DNA of 64,000 bases from Acanthopleuribacter pedis (GCF_017377855.1 NZ_JAFREP010000001.1:186001-250000), one strand, 5' to 3'. Positions 46,275 to 56,626 are shown, counted from the stretch's first letter. Notes: generated from the sequence alone by a model not told the origin. A program made the numbers and translations.

Positions 46275-47513
46275 CTATTGTTCGTCCCTGCCCAGCATGT
46301 TCCTTTCCCGTTCAAAGTGTTGGAGCGCGGCCAGGATCATTGTCTCCTCATTGGCCGTGTCTTGTGGAGTGTAGGCTTCATCCGGGCGCGTGGGGTTGCT
46401 TTCGAGCCGTTGGCCCGCCGGGGTGGTTAAGTCGGCAACCGGGGCTTGGAGCCGGTAACCGTGGGGCAGATCGAAAATCATGCTGGGCAGCACCAAACCT
46501 TGGGTGGGGCTGCCAATCAGGCGAGCGCGGCCGTATTCCTGCAGCGTCGCCGCAAAAATTTCCCCGGAACTCGCCGTCCAATAATCAATCAGCACGACGA
46601 GGGGGCCTTGGTAAAAACGATCCTTGCGTTTGGCGCGGTGAACTTTGATGTTGGGTGTTAAGCCGGGGCGGTGCTTGTTCTCGCGAACCTCGTGGAAAAG
46701 GGCTTTGCCGTGGGGAATCATGAAGGACATGAGGTGCTTGAGGTTGCTGATCTCACCGCCGGGATTGGAGCGTAAATCCAGAATCAAACCGCCGGCGCCG
46801 GTTGCGTTTTCGAACAAAGCCTCAACCACATCTTCGTCATAGGTGCCGTTGTCAAAACTCGGGATGCGCAGGAAATAAATGTTTTGGTTGAGAATGCGTA
46901 CCGGGCCGGGGCGTTCCTTGGCGTAAAGGCTGTTTTTGAGAACGCCGTCGCGTCCGATGTCCTTGTGCCGCCAGGAAAGGGCGTAAATCTGGTCTTCGTT
47001 TTTGCGTAGCTGGGAGAGTTTGGTTGCGGGCTCCCCATTGATTCTGGTGATCAGGTCGCCGCCTGCCAAGCCGAGGCGTGCCGCGGGACTGCCGGGCGTG
47101 ACCCAAGTAATCATGAGGCCGTTTTCGGCCGGCATGGGATAAATTCCGAGCCCGCGTTTGCTGCCCAGTCGTTTGCGGCGCTCCGCCCGTTTGGTTTTGA
47201 TTTTCACGTGGGAGACGCCGAACTCGGAAAGTGCGAGGTTCACCGCGTTCAGGAACGCCGTCTGTGAGTCGGCCGCTTCGATGGCGCCGCGGTGTTTGGC
47301 CAGATGGTCGGACCACCGCGAGAAATCGGTTTCCAGCGCAAAGGCTTCACGGTGGAGGATGCTTTCGATTTTGGCCAAAACCGCTTCGCGTGCCTCGCTT
47401 CCGGGCGGTTTTTCGGCGTGAACCGGCGCGGCGAGGACAAAGCCAAACAACAGGCACCACCAGAAAACGCGGCCGACGGTTGGGAAAAAGGTGCGGGAAG
47501 AGACGAGGTGCAT
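46275..47513 (-). CDS. S41-family peptidase with PDZ domain (CtpA-like)
   Basis: A 412-residue exported protease. It has a signal peptide (FWWCLLFGFVLAAPVHA), a helical N-terminal region, a PDZ domain (GLMITWVTPGSPAARLGLAGG, about 150-220) and an S41 catalytic domain with the nucleophile Ser in YWTASSGEIFAATL and GGLILDLRSNPGGEI. The usual catalytic Lys of the TFGKG motif is replaced (IGSPTQG), as in tricorn- or IRBP-like S41 members. ATG at 47513 with AGGAAGG upstream begins the signal peptide. The longer open frame runs back through a fold-back element and is not coding. Confidence 0.85.
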   Translation of the reverse strand: MHLVSSRTFFPTVGRVFWWCLLFGFVLAAPVHAEKPPGSEAREAVLAKIESILHREAFALETDFSRWSDHLAKHRGAIEAADSQTAFLNAVNLALSEFGVSHVKIKTKRAERRKRLGSKRGLGIYPMPAENGLMITWVTPGSPAARLGLAGGDLITRINGEPATKLSQLRKNEDQIYALSWRHKDIGRDGVLKNSLYAKERPGPVRILNQNIYFLRIPSFDNGTYDEDVVEALFENATGAGGLILDLRSNPGGEISNLKHLMSFMIPHGKALFHEVRENKHRPGLTPNIKVHRAKRKDRFYQGPLVVLIDYWTASSGEIFAATLQEYGRARLIGSPTQGLVLPSMIFDLPHGYRLQAPVADLTTPAGQRLESNPTRPDEAYTPQDTANEETMILAALQHFERERNMLGRDEQ

Positions 47514-48140
47514 GGTGTGAAACCTTCCTGGTGGTGGTTCGCCTATTGTAGCGGATTTGGACGGGAACACCGGTATAGAGAATTGAGGCGATTCGCGGGG
47601 ATTAAGGGCGTTTTTTATTGTTGACGGATGACGGCCGCCTCGGCTTAAGTTTTCTGGAAACATAGACTTGGGTTTGCCTTTTTCGTGGCAAAGAGGGTGC
47701 CGTTCCCCGTCGGGTACCTGCTTTGTTGAACGCAAAGACGGGGTGAAACCTAAAGTGTGCGATTCGGGTGGATGCAATAGCCCAAGTATCGGCGCAGGAC
47801 GCGCCGAGGGTTGGTGCGAAAGGTGTTGGAAAAAGCGCACCGGGGTCGCGCACGAGACGGGTACCTGGAAGGTACGTCGTGCATGTTTACGGCACGTTGC
47901 ACCCCAACGCTTGGCGCAGGACGCGCCGATACTTGGGCAAGTGCGTCGCCAAGAATCGCTCACTTGAGGTTTAAGTTCCCACGTGGGACGCCGCGGCTTT
48001 TTTGTGGTGCTGCCGAACTGTTTTGCCACGAAAAGGTCCCGAGTGGCGCGAGGCGTGTGGATCCATCGCCTTGGCGGGGCGGCCGGCGTGAATGCTTGGT
48101 GGTGTTTATTCATTCAGGTTTGTTTCTTTCCAAATTGGAT
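47514..48140. other. Non-coding interval containing the fold-back element
   Basis: About 630 bp between the divergent S41 peptidase and giant exoprotein genes. Most of it is the nested inverted-repeat element at 47677-48036; the rest shows no ORF with a ribosome-binding site. Confidence 0.4.
47677..48036. mobile_element. Nested fold-back (MITE-like) element
   Basis: 360 bp with three nested inverted-repeat pairs: 47677-47692 with 48021-48036 (15-16 bp, outer), 47746-47765 with 47953-47972 (18 of 20), and 47780-47795 with 47923-47938 (16 of 16). GGCGCAGGACGCGCCGA also occurs twice directly (about 47791 and 47913), each able to form its own hairpin. There is no coding capacity. It is probably a non-autonomous element or a long hairpin RNA. 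Confidence 0.55.
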
Positions 48141-48167
48141 TTGACCTTGACCAGGGCTCCCTATAAG
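48141..48167 (+). promoter_or_regulatory. Candidate promoter of the giant exoprotein gene
   Basis: TTGACC (48141-48146) and TATAAG (48162-48167) with a 15-bp spacer (16 with TTTGAC). This is the closest sigma-70-like match upstream of the gene. It would leave a leader of about 125 nt. Confidence 0.4.
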
Positions 48168-48298
48168 ATGAACCTCTAACACCCCCTCTTATTTTCTTTC
48201 CGACCCGACCCCCATACACTTTTCAATTACGCAGTTTTATCGCGTTATTTGGTATATCCATCGTGCGAATGGTCGTGGTCCAGCCTGGGAGCAAGGTT

Positions 48299-51200
48299 AT
48301 GTTTATGCGATGCGATTTGCGACGCACGATGCTGTTTTGTAGTTTGGTTATGGGTTTTCCCGTATATTCACAAATTTCCGACCGTTTTACCATGGTGGTC
48401 GATAGCGATCAAAACGCCGCCACCGGGTGTTCCTACACCTTGGCTGATGGACAGACTGTTAACGGGGTGGAACAACTCATTCACTTGGACGTCGTGCGTA
48501 ACGGGTCCGCTTTGGAAGTGCGCAATATTCGCCGCCAGGTGTGCGGTGGCGCCGGCTTTGGTGCCGAGATTTTGCTTAGCCCGGGTGGATGGCCGGTTGG
48601 CAGTGATAACGGAAACGGCGGCGCCGATGTCATTGAGGGGCGCATCCCGCTCGAGCTGTTCCGCGGTAGTGACGGCTTGCGTTTGGTGCTGGAATCGGTG
48701 GCCGGCGACGGCGACTACGACGTGGTTAGCGCGGTGGCGCCGGGTGGCGCGCAAATTACCTACCTTTTTCCTGCACCGATTCCCACGCTGGGTGCCTGGA
48801 TGATTCTGGTTTACATCGTATTGATGTTGGTTGCCGCGATGGTGTTGCGGCGTCGTGGGCGTATTGGGCCGGGTGCCAACCTGTGCCTGTTCATGATTGC
48901 TTTGTTCTTGATGGGTTTTGCCCAAAACATTTTTACGGACGGACAAGTGGGTGATTGGGCGCCTGAGGCCTTAGTGGCCCAGGATGCCGCGGGCGATACG
49001 CCGGGCGGGAACCCGCGTGCGGATATTGTGTCCTTTTATGCCTGCGATGCGGGCGGTTCCTTTTTCTTCCGCTTCGACGTGATCGATCTGGAGATTTTTG
49101 GGCCGGAAACCACCGCTGATGCGGTGACCACCGATGAAGAAACCCCGGTAAATGTGGCTGTGCTTGCCAATGACAACGATGGGAACGGCGGCGCGCCGGG
49201 TGCCAACCTCACCTTGGTGGGTGTGGAAGACGCACCCCAAAATGGGACCGCGACGGCGGAAGCGAACATGACCATCACCTACACACCCGCCGCCGATTTT
49301 GTGGGTGAAGATACCTTTACCTATCGCGTGCGTAATGGTCAGAACGATGAATCAGTGGGAACGGTTACCGTCACCGTGAACAACACCCCGGATCCGCCCA
49401 CGCCGGCCGATGATACCGCGACCACCGACGAGGACAACGCGGTTACCATCGATGTGTTGGCCAATGATACCGATCCCGACCCCAACGACAGCTTATCGAT
49501 TGTGGCCGTGGCGACGCCCGCCAACGGCAGCACCCAGATCACCGGCGATCAGCGCATTACCTACACGCCGGATGCCGATTACAACGGCGACGACACCTTT
49601 ACTTACACCGTGGAGGACGGTGACGGCAGCCAGGTTAATGCCTCGGTAACCGTGACGGTGACCCCGCAAAACGATCCGCCTCAGGCTGTCGACGATGCAA
49701 TTACCGTGACGGATGCGGCGGTTGGCGAAACCCTGGATGTTTTGGCCAACGACAGCATTGCACCCGATACGGGCGAAACGCTGAACATTACTGAAGTCGG
49801 CACGCCCTCACAAGGTGGAACGGTGGTGATCGCGGCCGGTGGCGCCAACCTGGCCTACACGCCGCCCAACAGCTTCCTGGGAACCGAAACCTTCACCTAC
49901 ACCATCAGTGACGGCAACGGCGAGAGCGATCAAGCGACCGTGACCATCACGGTGGTACCGGACAACAATCCGCCTGTTGTTAACGACGATACGGTGGCCC
50001 TTGCCGAGGACAGCACGGATAACGCCATTGATGTGTTGGCCAATGACACCACCGCGCCGGATGTTGGCGAAACCTTGACCATTGAAAGCGTCGGCACGCC
50101 GAACCAAGGTGGCGCGGTTTCCATCAATGCCGGCACCAGCCTGGTTTATACGCCGCTGACGAATTTCGCCGGCACCGAGACCTTTACCTATACCGCGAAC
50201 GACGGCAACGGCTTAACCGCCACCGCCACCGTGACCGTGAATGTTGCCAACAGTGCCGATCCACCCGTTGCCCTCGATGACACGGCGACCCTGGACGAGG
50301 ATGCGGACGTACTGGTGGATGTTTTGGCCAACGACAGCGATCCCGATCCCGGCGATACCTTGACGATTACCTTGGTCGGCACGCCTGCCAACGGGGCGGC
50401 CGTTTTGGAGAGTGGGCAAATTCGCTACACGCCCAACGCCGATTACAACGGTGGCGATAGTTTTACCTACACCATTGAGGACGCCGATAACCAAAGCGTC
50501 AGTGCCACCGTGACGGTCACCGTCAACCCGCTAAACGATCCCCCCAGTGCGGTGGACGACAGCTTCCAGGTTACCGATGCGGCCGTGGCCGAACCCTTGA
50601 CCCCGCTGACCAACGACAGCTTTGCCCCGGATAGCGGAGAAACCCTAACCATCACCGCCGTGAGCGCGGCCTCCCAGGGCGGTACCGTCACCATTATTGA
50701 CGGCGGCACGCGTGTGGCCTACACGCCGCCGGCCGCCTTTTTGGGCGATGAGACCTTTACTTATGACATTGCCGACGGCAACGGTGGTACCGACCAAGCC
50801 ACCGTCACCGTGACCGTGGTGCCCGACAACAATCCGCCGGTTGTGAATGACGACGCCTTTACCGTGGCCGAGGATTCCAGCAACAACAGCCTCGATGTTT
50901 TGGCCAACGACACCACCGCCCCGGATGTTGGCGAAACCCTGGCGATTGAATCGGTGGGTGTGACGGACAATGGCGGGACCGTGGTGATTAACGGCGGGAC
51001 CTCGCTCACCTATACGCCCGCGGCCGATTTCTTCGGGGCCGAAACCTTCACCTACACCGCCAACGACGGTAACGGGTCCCGTGCCACCGCCACGGTGACC
51101 GTGACCGTGACTGGTTCGAACGACGACCCCACCGCGGTAAATGATACGGCGACCGTTGCCGAGGACAGCACCAACACGGCGATTTCGGTGCTGGCCAATG

Positions 51201-54200
51201 ACCTCATCGCGCCGGACACCGGTGAAACCCTGTCGATTACCGCGGTTGGTGTACCCGACAACGGTGGTGCGGCCGTGATTTCCGGGACCGACATCAACTA
51301 CACCCCGCTCGCCGACTTCTTTGGCACGGAAACCTTCACCTACACCATCGGCGACGGCAACGGCGGCACCGCGACCGGCACCGTGACCGTCACCGTAACC
51401 CCTTTGAACGACGACCCTACCGCCGCGGACGATGCTTTTAACGCCACCGAGGACGACACGGTCGCCACCTTGCCGGTGTTAACCAACGACAGCTTCGCGC
51501 CGGACACCGGTGAAACCCTGACCGTGACCGCCGTGGGCGTAGCCGACAACGGCGGCACCGCCGTGGTGACCGCCGGCGGCACTGGTGTGGACTACACGCC
51601 GGCGGCCGATTTCTTCGGTACGGAAACCTTTACCTACACCATCGGCGACGGCAACGGCGGAAGCGCGACCGCAACCGTGACCGTGACCATTGCCGCGGGT
51701 AACGACGATCCCACCGCCAACGACGATAGCTTTAACGCAACCGAGGACGATCCTGTCGCCACCTTGGCCGTATTAACCAACGATTCCTTTGCACCGGATA
51801 CCGGAGAAACCTTAACCGTGACCGCGGTCGGCGCAACCAACAACGGTGGCACGGCCGTGCCCGCGGCGGGTGGTAACGGGGTGGATTACACGCCGGCGGC
51901 CGATTTCTTCGGTACGGAAACCTTCACCTACACGATTGGCGACGGCAACGGCGGCAGCGCGACCGCGACCGTGACCGTGACCGTTGCCGCGGCCAACGAC
52001 GACCCCACCGCGGTCGACGATGCCGCTACCGTGGCTGAAGACAGCAGCAACAACGCGGTCAGTGTTTTGACCAACGACAGCTTCGCCCCGGATACGGGTG
52101 AAACCTTGACCATCACCGCGGTTGGTGCACCCAATCAGGGCGGTGCGGCCGTGATCGCCGGCGGCGGTACAAGCATCACCTACACGCCGGTAGCCGATTT
52201 CGCCGGTACAGAAACCTTCACTTACACCATTGGCGACGGCAACGGTGGGACCGCAACCGCGACCGTCACCATGACCGTCACCAATAGCAACGACGACCCC
52301 ACCGCGGTCGATGATGCCGCCACGGTCGCCGAGGACAGCACCAATAATGCGGTGACCGTCCTGACCAATGATTCCTTTGCGCCGGATACAGGCGAAACCT
52401 TGACCATTACCGCGGTCGGCGTACCCGACCAAGGTGGCGCGGCCGTGATCGCCGGCGGCGGTACCAGCATTACCTACACGCCGGTGGCCGACTTCTTTGG
52501 TACGGAAACCTTCACCTACACCATTGACGACGGCAACGGCGGCAACGATACCGCGACCGTGACCATGACGGTGACCGGTTCCAACGATCCCCCCACCGCC
52601 ACCGATGATACGGGCACGGTCCTGGAAGACAGCACCAACACCGTGGTCAGTGTTTTGACCAACGATAGCTTTGCACCGGACGTTGGTGAAACCCTGACCA
52701 TTTCCGCGGTGGGTGTGCCCAACCAAGGCGGCGCGGCCGTGATTTCCGGCGGCGGCACCACGGTGACCTACACCCCGCTTGCCAACTTCTTCGGAACAGA
52801 AACCTTCACCTACACCATCGGCGACGGCAACGGCGGCGGCGATACCGCAACCGTGACCATGACCGTTACCGGCACCAACGATCCTCCTACCGCCAATGAC
52901 GATACCTTCGCCGCCGATGAAGACGATCCCACCGCCACCCTTTCGGTTTTGGCCAACGACAGTTTTGCACCCGATGTGGGCGAAACCTTAACCGTTTCCG
53001 CCGTGGGCGCCACCGACAACGGCGGTACAGCCACCATTACGGCAGGTGGGGTTGGGGTGGATTACACGCCCGCGCCGGGTTTTTCCGGTACCGAGACCTT
53101 TACCTATACCGTCAGCGACGGCAACGGCGGCAACGACAACGCCACCGTTACCGTCAACGTCGCCGCCGGCAACAGCCCGCCCGTGGCCGACGATGAAACC
53201 TACAACGTGATTGGCAATACCCTGCTGCATGTCAATTCGGCCGGCTTGATCGGTAACCCCGCCGCCGGGGCGGCTGTGTACGATTCCGCCATTGACCACC
53301 TGCTGGTGGGCGACACCGATCCCGACCTGGATACCTTAACCGTCACCGCGGGAACCTTTGCCACCACCAACGGCGGCAGTATTACGCTCGCCACCGACGG
53401 TTCCTTCAGTTATCGGCCCCCCGCCGGTTTCACTACCGATAGTTATACCTACACCGTCAATGACGGCAACGGTGCATCCGATACCGGTACCATCACCTTT
53501 AATATGAGCGAGATGATTTGGTACTTCGACGATTCCTTCGGCGGGGTGTCCGATGGGACTTCCTCCGCGCCGTTTAACAGTTTGCAGGATCTCACCGCCG
53601 CGCCTTTCGCGGACAACCACATTGTGTTCATTCACGAGGGGACCAGCACCACGCCGGGCAACGAATGGGACGGTGCCTGGACCTTGCGCAACGGCATGCG
53701 TCTGATCGGCGAGTCACGTGCCTTGGAAGTAAGTCACCCCGACGCCGTGGGTGATTTGACCCTCTTGGCCGCCGGCACGCACCCGGTTTTGACCAACGCC
53801 GCCGGCGACATTCTCACCATCACCGATGCCGCCGGGGTTGTGGTTGAAGGGCTCGACTTGCGCAACGCCGGCGACAATGCCTTGGCGATTACCGCCGCCG
53901 CGGCCGCCACCGGCGTCACCGTGCGCAACAACCTGTTCAGCGGTCACACCAACGAAGGCGTGCTGATTCGCAACAACCACACCGGCGACCTGACCGCCAC
54001 CTTCGACAGCAACACCTTAAGTTCGGCCGGGAACGCCTTCGACGCCGCCTTGACCAGCACCGGCAACATCATTTTGCAAATGGACAACCATGCTGATGTG
54101 ACCGCCACCGCGGGCAGCGCGATTGTGCTCAACGGATCCGGCGGGGCCGGTTCGCTGTTTGTCACCTCGTTCAGCGGGAACTCGATTTCCGGGGATACCG

Positions 54201-56590
54201 CTGGTGCCGGCCTCAACGCCAATACCGTTGTGTTCGACACCGATACCGCTCTACCGCTTGCCCAAGTCAACCTCGGCACCTTTGCTGTCGGGTCCGGCGC
54301 CAACGAGGTCGGCGGTACCGCGGTGAGCCTGACGGCTGTTGACGGCTCGCTGGCTTTTGACAACCTCAACCTCTATGGTACCGCGGGCGGTTTGGTGAGC
54401 AGCACCACCAGCACCTTCGACACCAATGCCGGCGGTTTGCGGTTGCAGACCACCGCCGCGGTGTTCCAAGCGACCACCGGCCCGGCCTTGACGCTGACCG
54501 CCTCGACCGCGCAGCTCGGCGTTACCACCATCAACTCCGTGAACAGTACGTCTACCGGCATTTCGCTGACCGGCGTCGAAGGAACCTTGACCACGACCGG
54601 TGACGCGACCGTGAGTGGCAGTACCTCGCATGGCTTCCAAATCAGCAACGCCTCCGTGGCCGTGACGCTGAACCGATTGGACATTGACAATGTCGGTGGT
54701 TCCGGTCTGTTCTTCGACGGCTGGAGCGGCATTGTAACCATTAACAGCAACGGCGCCGGCAGTGACATCTCCAACACCACCGGCACCGCGGTGGATCTCA
54801 ACAACGGCTCGGCCAACCTGACCTACGCCGGTTCGGTTGCCAACACCTCCGGTCTGGTCGTGGAACAAACCGCGCAGCAGTCGGGCACCGTCTCGCTGAC
54901 CGGCACCGTCACCAGTAATGGCGGTGGGCAAGGTGTCTCGGCGGCGAACAACGTCGGCGGCGAATTGGCATTTAGCGGTTCTGTCACGCTCAATACCGCG
55001 GCCAACGTCGCGCTGAGCCTCAGCAACAATACCGGCACCACGCGTTTTACCGGCAACCTCGACATCGACACCACCACCGCTTTGGGTGTCAGCGGCTCGA
55101 GCGGCGGTACCCTGCACATTCACACCGGGGTCAACACCCTCGACACCACCAACGGCCAGTCCTTGAGTTTGACCAACACCACCATCGGTGGCAACGGCAC
55201 GACCGAGGGTTTGGTGTGGCTCAGCATTAACAGCAACGGCGGCACCACCGGGATTTCCTGTAACAATACCGGCACCGGCCGTTTCGTGGTTACCGGGACC
55301 GGGAGCACCGACGGCAGCGGCGGCACCATCCAAAACAAAACCGCGCGCGGCGCCGAGTTCATCAACGCGAGCAACATCAGCTTGTCCAACATTGATTTTG
55401 CCAATACCGCCACCACCGACGGGGCGGCCGCGAATTGCACGAGTACCGATACCGGCAATACCGGCTGTAACGCCGCCGTCCACCTGGAAACCGTGACCAC
55501 CGCCGTGTTGGACAACATCAGCACGAATGGTGGGCAAACCGGGGTTAACGGCAACGCCGTCGCCAACTTCACGCTGAGCAACAGCACCGTGCAAAACCAC
55601 GGCAACGGGGTCAATGAACACGGCGTTCGTTTGATCAACGTCACCGGTACCTCCGCGTTGACCAACTCGAACATTTCCAGCAACAACCGCTTTAACGTGT
55701 TCATTATCAACAACGGTACCTCGGTCCTGAACAGCCTTGCCGTGACCGGTTGCACCATCAACAGTGCGACCAACGAGTCCGGTTTCAAATACGAGGGCAA
55801 CGGCAGCGCCCAAGGGACCCTGACCTTCTCCGGCAACACCATGAGCAACAACAGCTCGAGCGCAATCCTCTTCGACAGCACCGACAGCGCCGTTTCCGGG
55901 ATCACCCTCGGGACCACCACCGCAACCGGCAATGCCACTTTCCTGCAAATTTCGGCCGACGATGCCGCCCAGGTGACCTACGATGTGAACGGAAACACCG
56001 GGGTATCCAGTACCAACCAGGCATTTGTGGTTGGTTCACCCAATACCGCGACAACCGCGACCCTAACCGGTCAGATTCGCAACAACTCGTTTATCATCAC
56101 CGCGCCGACCACCGACGGGATGCGGGTGCTTGCCGAGGGGGGATTGACCCACGTCACCGCGATTACCAACAATTCCTTAACCTACACTGGACTGTTTTCC
56201 GCGCTGCTTGTCCGGGTTTCGGACGGTTCCGGTTCACTTTCCGCGACCATCACCGGGAACAACATTCAAACGACCAACAACTTCGGTTTGGAAACTATTG
56301 ACATCACTTCCGGTGCCGCCGCGACCGATGCCGGCACCATGTGCGTTGAGGTTTCCGGCAACACCACGTCCCATTCGGGCGGGTTTGCCGATATCTACCT
56401 GCGCCAGCGCTTTTCAACCGTCTTTCAAATCGAGGGATTGGGCGCGAGCGGGGTGACCAACGGGGCCACGGTCGAAGCCTACCTCGCTGGGCAAAACCCC
56501 GCCTCCAACCTGGTTGAAGTGCGAACCTCCGGCTCGGGAACCGTGGTTGATTACGACGATCCCGGCGCGGGCGGGTGTGCCTCTCCCTAA
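48299..56590 (+). CDS. Giant secreted tandem-95 repeat / beta-helix protein with internal IPTL motif
   Basis: A protein of about 2763 residues. The N-terminus has a signal-like segment (MLFCSLVMGFPVYS) and a first domain. A motif IPTLGAWMILVYIVLMLVAA followed by RRR (about 160-186) matches an IPTL-CTERM sorting signal but is internal. A second hydrophobic segment (LCLFMIALFLMGFA) follows. From about 270 to 1740 there are 15 cadherin/Ig-like tandem-95 repeats, each with DD...ED, VLANDS, YTP and FTYTxxDGNG motifs. From 1740 to the end is an Asn/Thr/Gly-rich right-handed beta-helix. It is probably a surface or matrix adhesin; Asp-rich loops suggest calcium binding. ATG at 48299 has GGGAGCAAGG upstream; a GTG at 48263 is in frame. 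Confidence 0.85.
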   Translation: MFMRCDLRRTMLFCSLVMGFPVYSQISDRFTMVVDSDQNAATGCSYTLADGQTVNGVEQLIHLDVVRNGSALEVRNIRRQVCGGAGFGAEILLSPGGWPVGSDNGNGGADVIEGRIPLELFRGSDGLRLVLESVAGDGDYDVVSAVAPGGAQITYLFPAPIPTLGAWMILVYIVLMLVAAMVLRRRGRIGPGANLCLFMIALFLMGFAQNIFTDGQVGDWAPEALVAQDAAGDTPGGNPRADIVSFYACDAGGSFFFRFDVIDLEIFGPETTADAVTTDEETPVNVAVLANDNDGNGGAPGANLTLVGVEDAPQNGTATAEANMTITYTPAADFVGEDTFTYRVRNGQNDESVGTVTVTVNNTPDPPTPADDTATTDEDNAVTIDVLANDTDPDPNDSLSIVAVATPANGSTQITGDQRITYTPDADYNGDDTFTYTVEDGDGSQVNASVTVTVTPQNDPPQAVDDAITVTDAAVGETLDVLANDSIAPDTGETLNITEVGTPSQGGTVVIAAGGANLAYTPPNSFLGTETFTYTISDGNGESDQATVTITVVPDNNPPVVNDDTVALAEDSTDNAIDVLANDTTAPDVGETLTIESVGTPNQGGAVSINAGTSLVYTPLTNFAGTETFTYTANDGNGLTATATVTVNVANSADPPVALDDTATLDEDADVLVDVLANDSDPDPGDTLTITLVGTPANGAAVLESGQIRYTPNADYNGGDSFTYTIEDADNQSVSATVTVTVNPLNDPPSAVDDSFQVTDAAVAEPLTPLTNDSFAPDSGETLTITAVSAASQGGTVTIIDGGTRVAYTPPAAFLGDETFTYDIADGNGGTDQATVTVTVVPDNNPPVVNDDAFTVAEDSSNNSLDVLANDTTAPDVGETLAIESVGVTDNGGTVVINGGTSLTYTPAADFFGAETFTYTANDGNGSRATATVTVTVTGSNDDPTAVNDTATVAEDSTNTAISVLANDLIAPDTGETLSITAVGVPDNGGAAVISGTDINYTPLADFFGTETFTYTIGDGNGGTATGTVTVTVTPLNDDPTAADDAFNATEDDTVATLPVLTNDSFAPDTGETLTVTAVGVADNGGTAVVTAGGTGVDYTPAADFFGTETFTYTIGDGNGGSATATVTVTIAAGNDDPTANDDSFNATEDDPVATLAVLTNDSFAPDTGETLTVTAVGATNNGGTAVPAAGGNGVDYTPAADFFGTETFTYTIGDGNGGSATATVTVTVAAANDDPTAVDDAATVAEDSSNNAVSVLTNDSFAPDTGETLTITAVGAPNQGGAAVIAGGGTSITYTPVADFAGTETFTYTIGDGNGGTATATVTMTVTNSNDDPTAVDDAATVAEDSTNNAVTVLTNDSFAPDTGETLTITAVGVPDQGGAAVIAGGGTSITYTPVADFFGTETFTYTIDDGNGGNDTATVTMTVTGSNDPPTATDDTGTVLEDSTNTVVSVLTNDSFAPDVGETLTISAVGVPNQGGAAVISGGGTTVTYTPLANFFGTETFTYTIGDGNGGGDTATVTMTVTGTNDPPTANDDTFAADEDDPTATLSVLANDSFAPDVGETLTVSAVGATDNGGTATITAGGVGVDYTPAPGFSGTETFTYTVSDGNGGNDNATVTVNVAAGNSPPVADDETYNVIGNTLLHVNSAGLIGNPAAGAAVYDSAIDHLLVGDTDPDLDTLTVTAGTFATTNGGSITLATDGSFSYRPPAGFTTDSYTYTVNDGNGASDTGTITFNMSEMIWYFDDSFGGVSDGTSSAPFNSLQDLTAAPFADNHIVFIHEGTSTTPGNEWDGAWTLRNGMRLIGESRALEVSHPDAVGDLTLLAAGTHPVLTNAAGDILTITDAAGVVVEGLDLRNAGDNALAITAAAAATGVTVRNNLFSGHTNEGVLIRNNHTGDLTATFDSNTLSSAGNAFDAALTSTGNIILQMDNHADVTATAGSAIVLNGSGGAGSLFVTSFSGNSISGDTAGAGLNANTVVFDTDTALPLAQVNLGTFAVGSGANEVGGTAVSLTAVDGSLAFDNLNLYGTAGGLVSSTTSTFDTNAGGLRLQTTAAVFQATTGPALTLTASTAQLGVTTINSVNSTSTGISLTGVEGTLTTTGDATVSGSTSHGFQISNASVAVTLNRLDIDNVGGSGLFFDGWSGIVTINSNGAGSDISNTTGTAVDLNNGSANLTYAGSVANTSGLVVEQTAQQSGTVSLTGTVTSNGGGQGVSAANNVGGELAFSGSVTLNTAANVALSLSNNTGTTRFTGNLDIDTTTALGVSGSSGGTLHIHTGVNTLDTTNGQSLSLTNTTIGGNGTTEGLVWLSINSNGGTTGISCNNTGTGRFVVTGTGSTDGSGGTIQNKTARGAEFINASNISLSNIDFANTATTDGAAANCTSTDTGNTGCNAAVHLETVTTAVLDNISTNGGQTGVNGNAVANFTLSNSTVQNHGNGVNEHGVRLINVTGTSALTNSNISSNNRFNVFIINNGTSVLNSLAVTGCTINSATNESGFKYEGNGSAQGTLTFSGNTMSNNSSSAILFDSTDSAVSGITLGTTTATGNATFLQISADDAAQVTYDVNGNTGVSSTNQAFVVGSPNTATTATLTGQIRNNSFIITAPTTDGMRVLAEGGLTHVTAITNNSLTYTGLFSALLVRVSDGSGSLSATITGNNIQTTNNFGLETIDITSGAAATDAGTMCVEVSGNTTSHSGGFADIYLRQRFSTVFQIEGLGASGVTNGATVEAYLAGQNPASNLVEVRTSGSGTVVDYDDPGAGGCASP
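49110..53515 (+). repeat. Fifteen tandem repeats of about 290 bp
   Basis: DNA-level tandem repeats encode 90-115 residue cadherin-like domains. Units from about 51120 to 53170 are the most alike, sharing long near-identical stretches such as TACGGAAACCTTCACCTACA; earlier units are more diverged. This pattern suggests recent duplication or gene conversion in the distal part. Confidence 0.85.
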
Positions 56591-56592
56591 AC

Positions 56593-56626
56593 GCCTTGAG
56601 GGGTTTGGTCCGCCCCCAAGGCCTTT
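56593..56626 (+). terminator. Hairpin after the giant gene
   Basis: GCCTTGAGGGG and CCCCCAAGGC form a stem a few bases after the stop at 56590. There is no clear T-run, so it may only weakly terminate or may protect the mRNA end. Confidence 0.35.

Noticed and set aside
47514-48113. A 200-codon upstream extension of the S41 peptidase frame.
   Set aside because: It runs through the nested fold-back element; the ATG at 47513 has a ribosome-binding site and begins a clear signal peptide.
54251-55948. A 565-residue open frame on the minus strand opposite the giant protein gene.
   Set aside because: It is the shadow of a GC-rich, Thr/Asn/Gly-rich coding region; it has no Shine-Dalgarno and no recognisable family, and the plus-strand repeats explain the openness.
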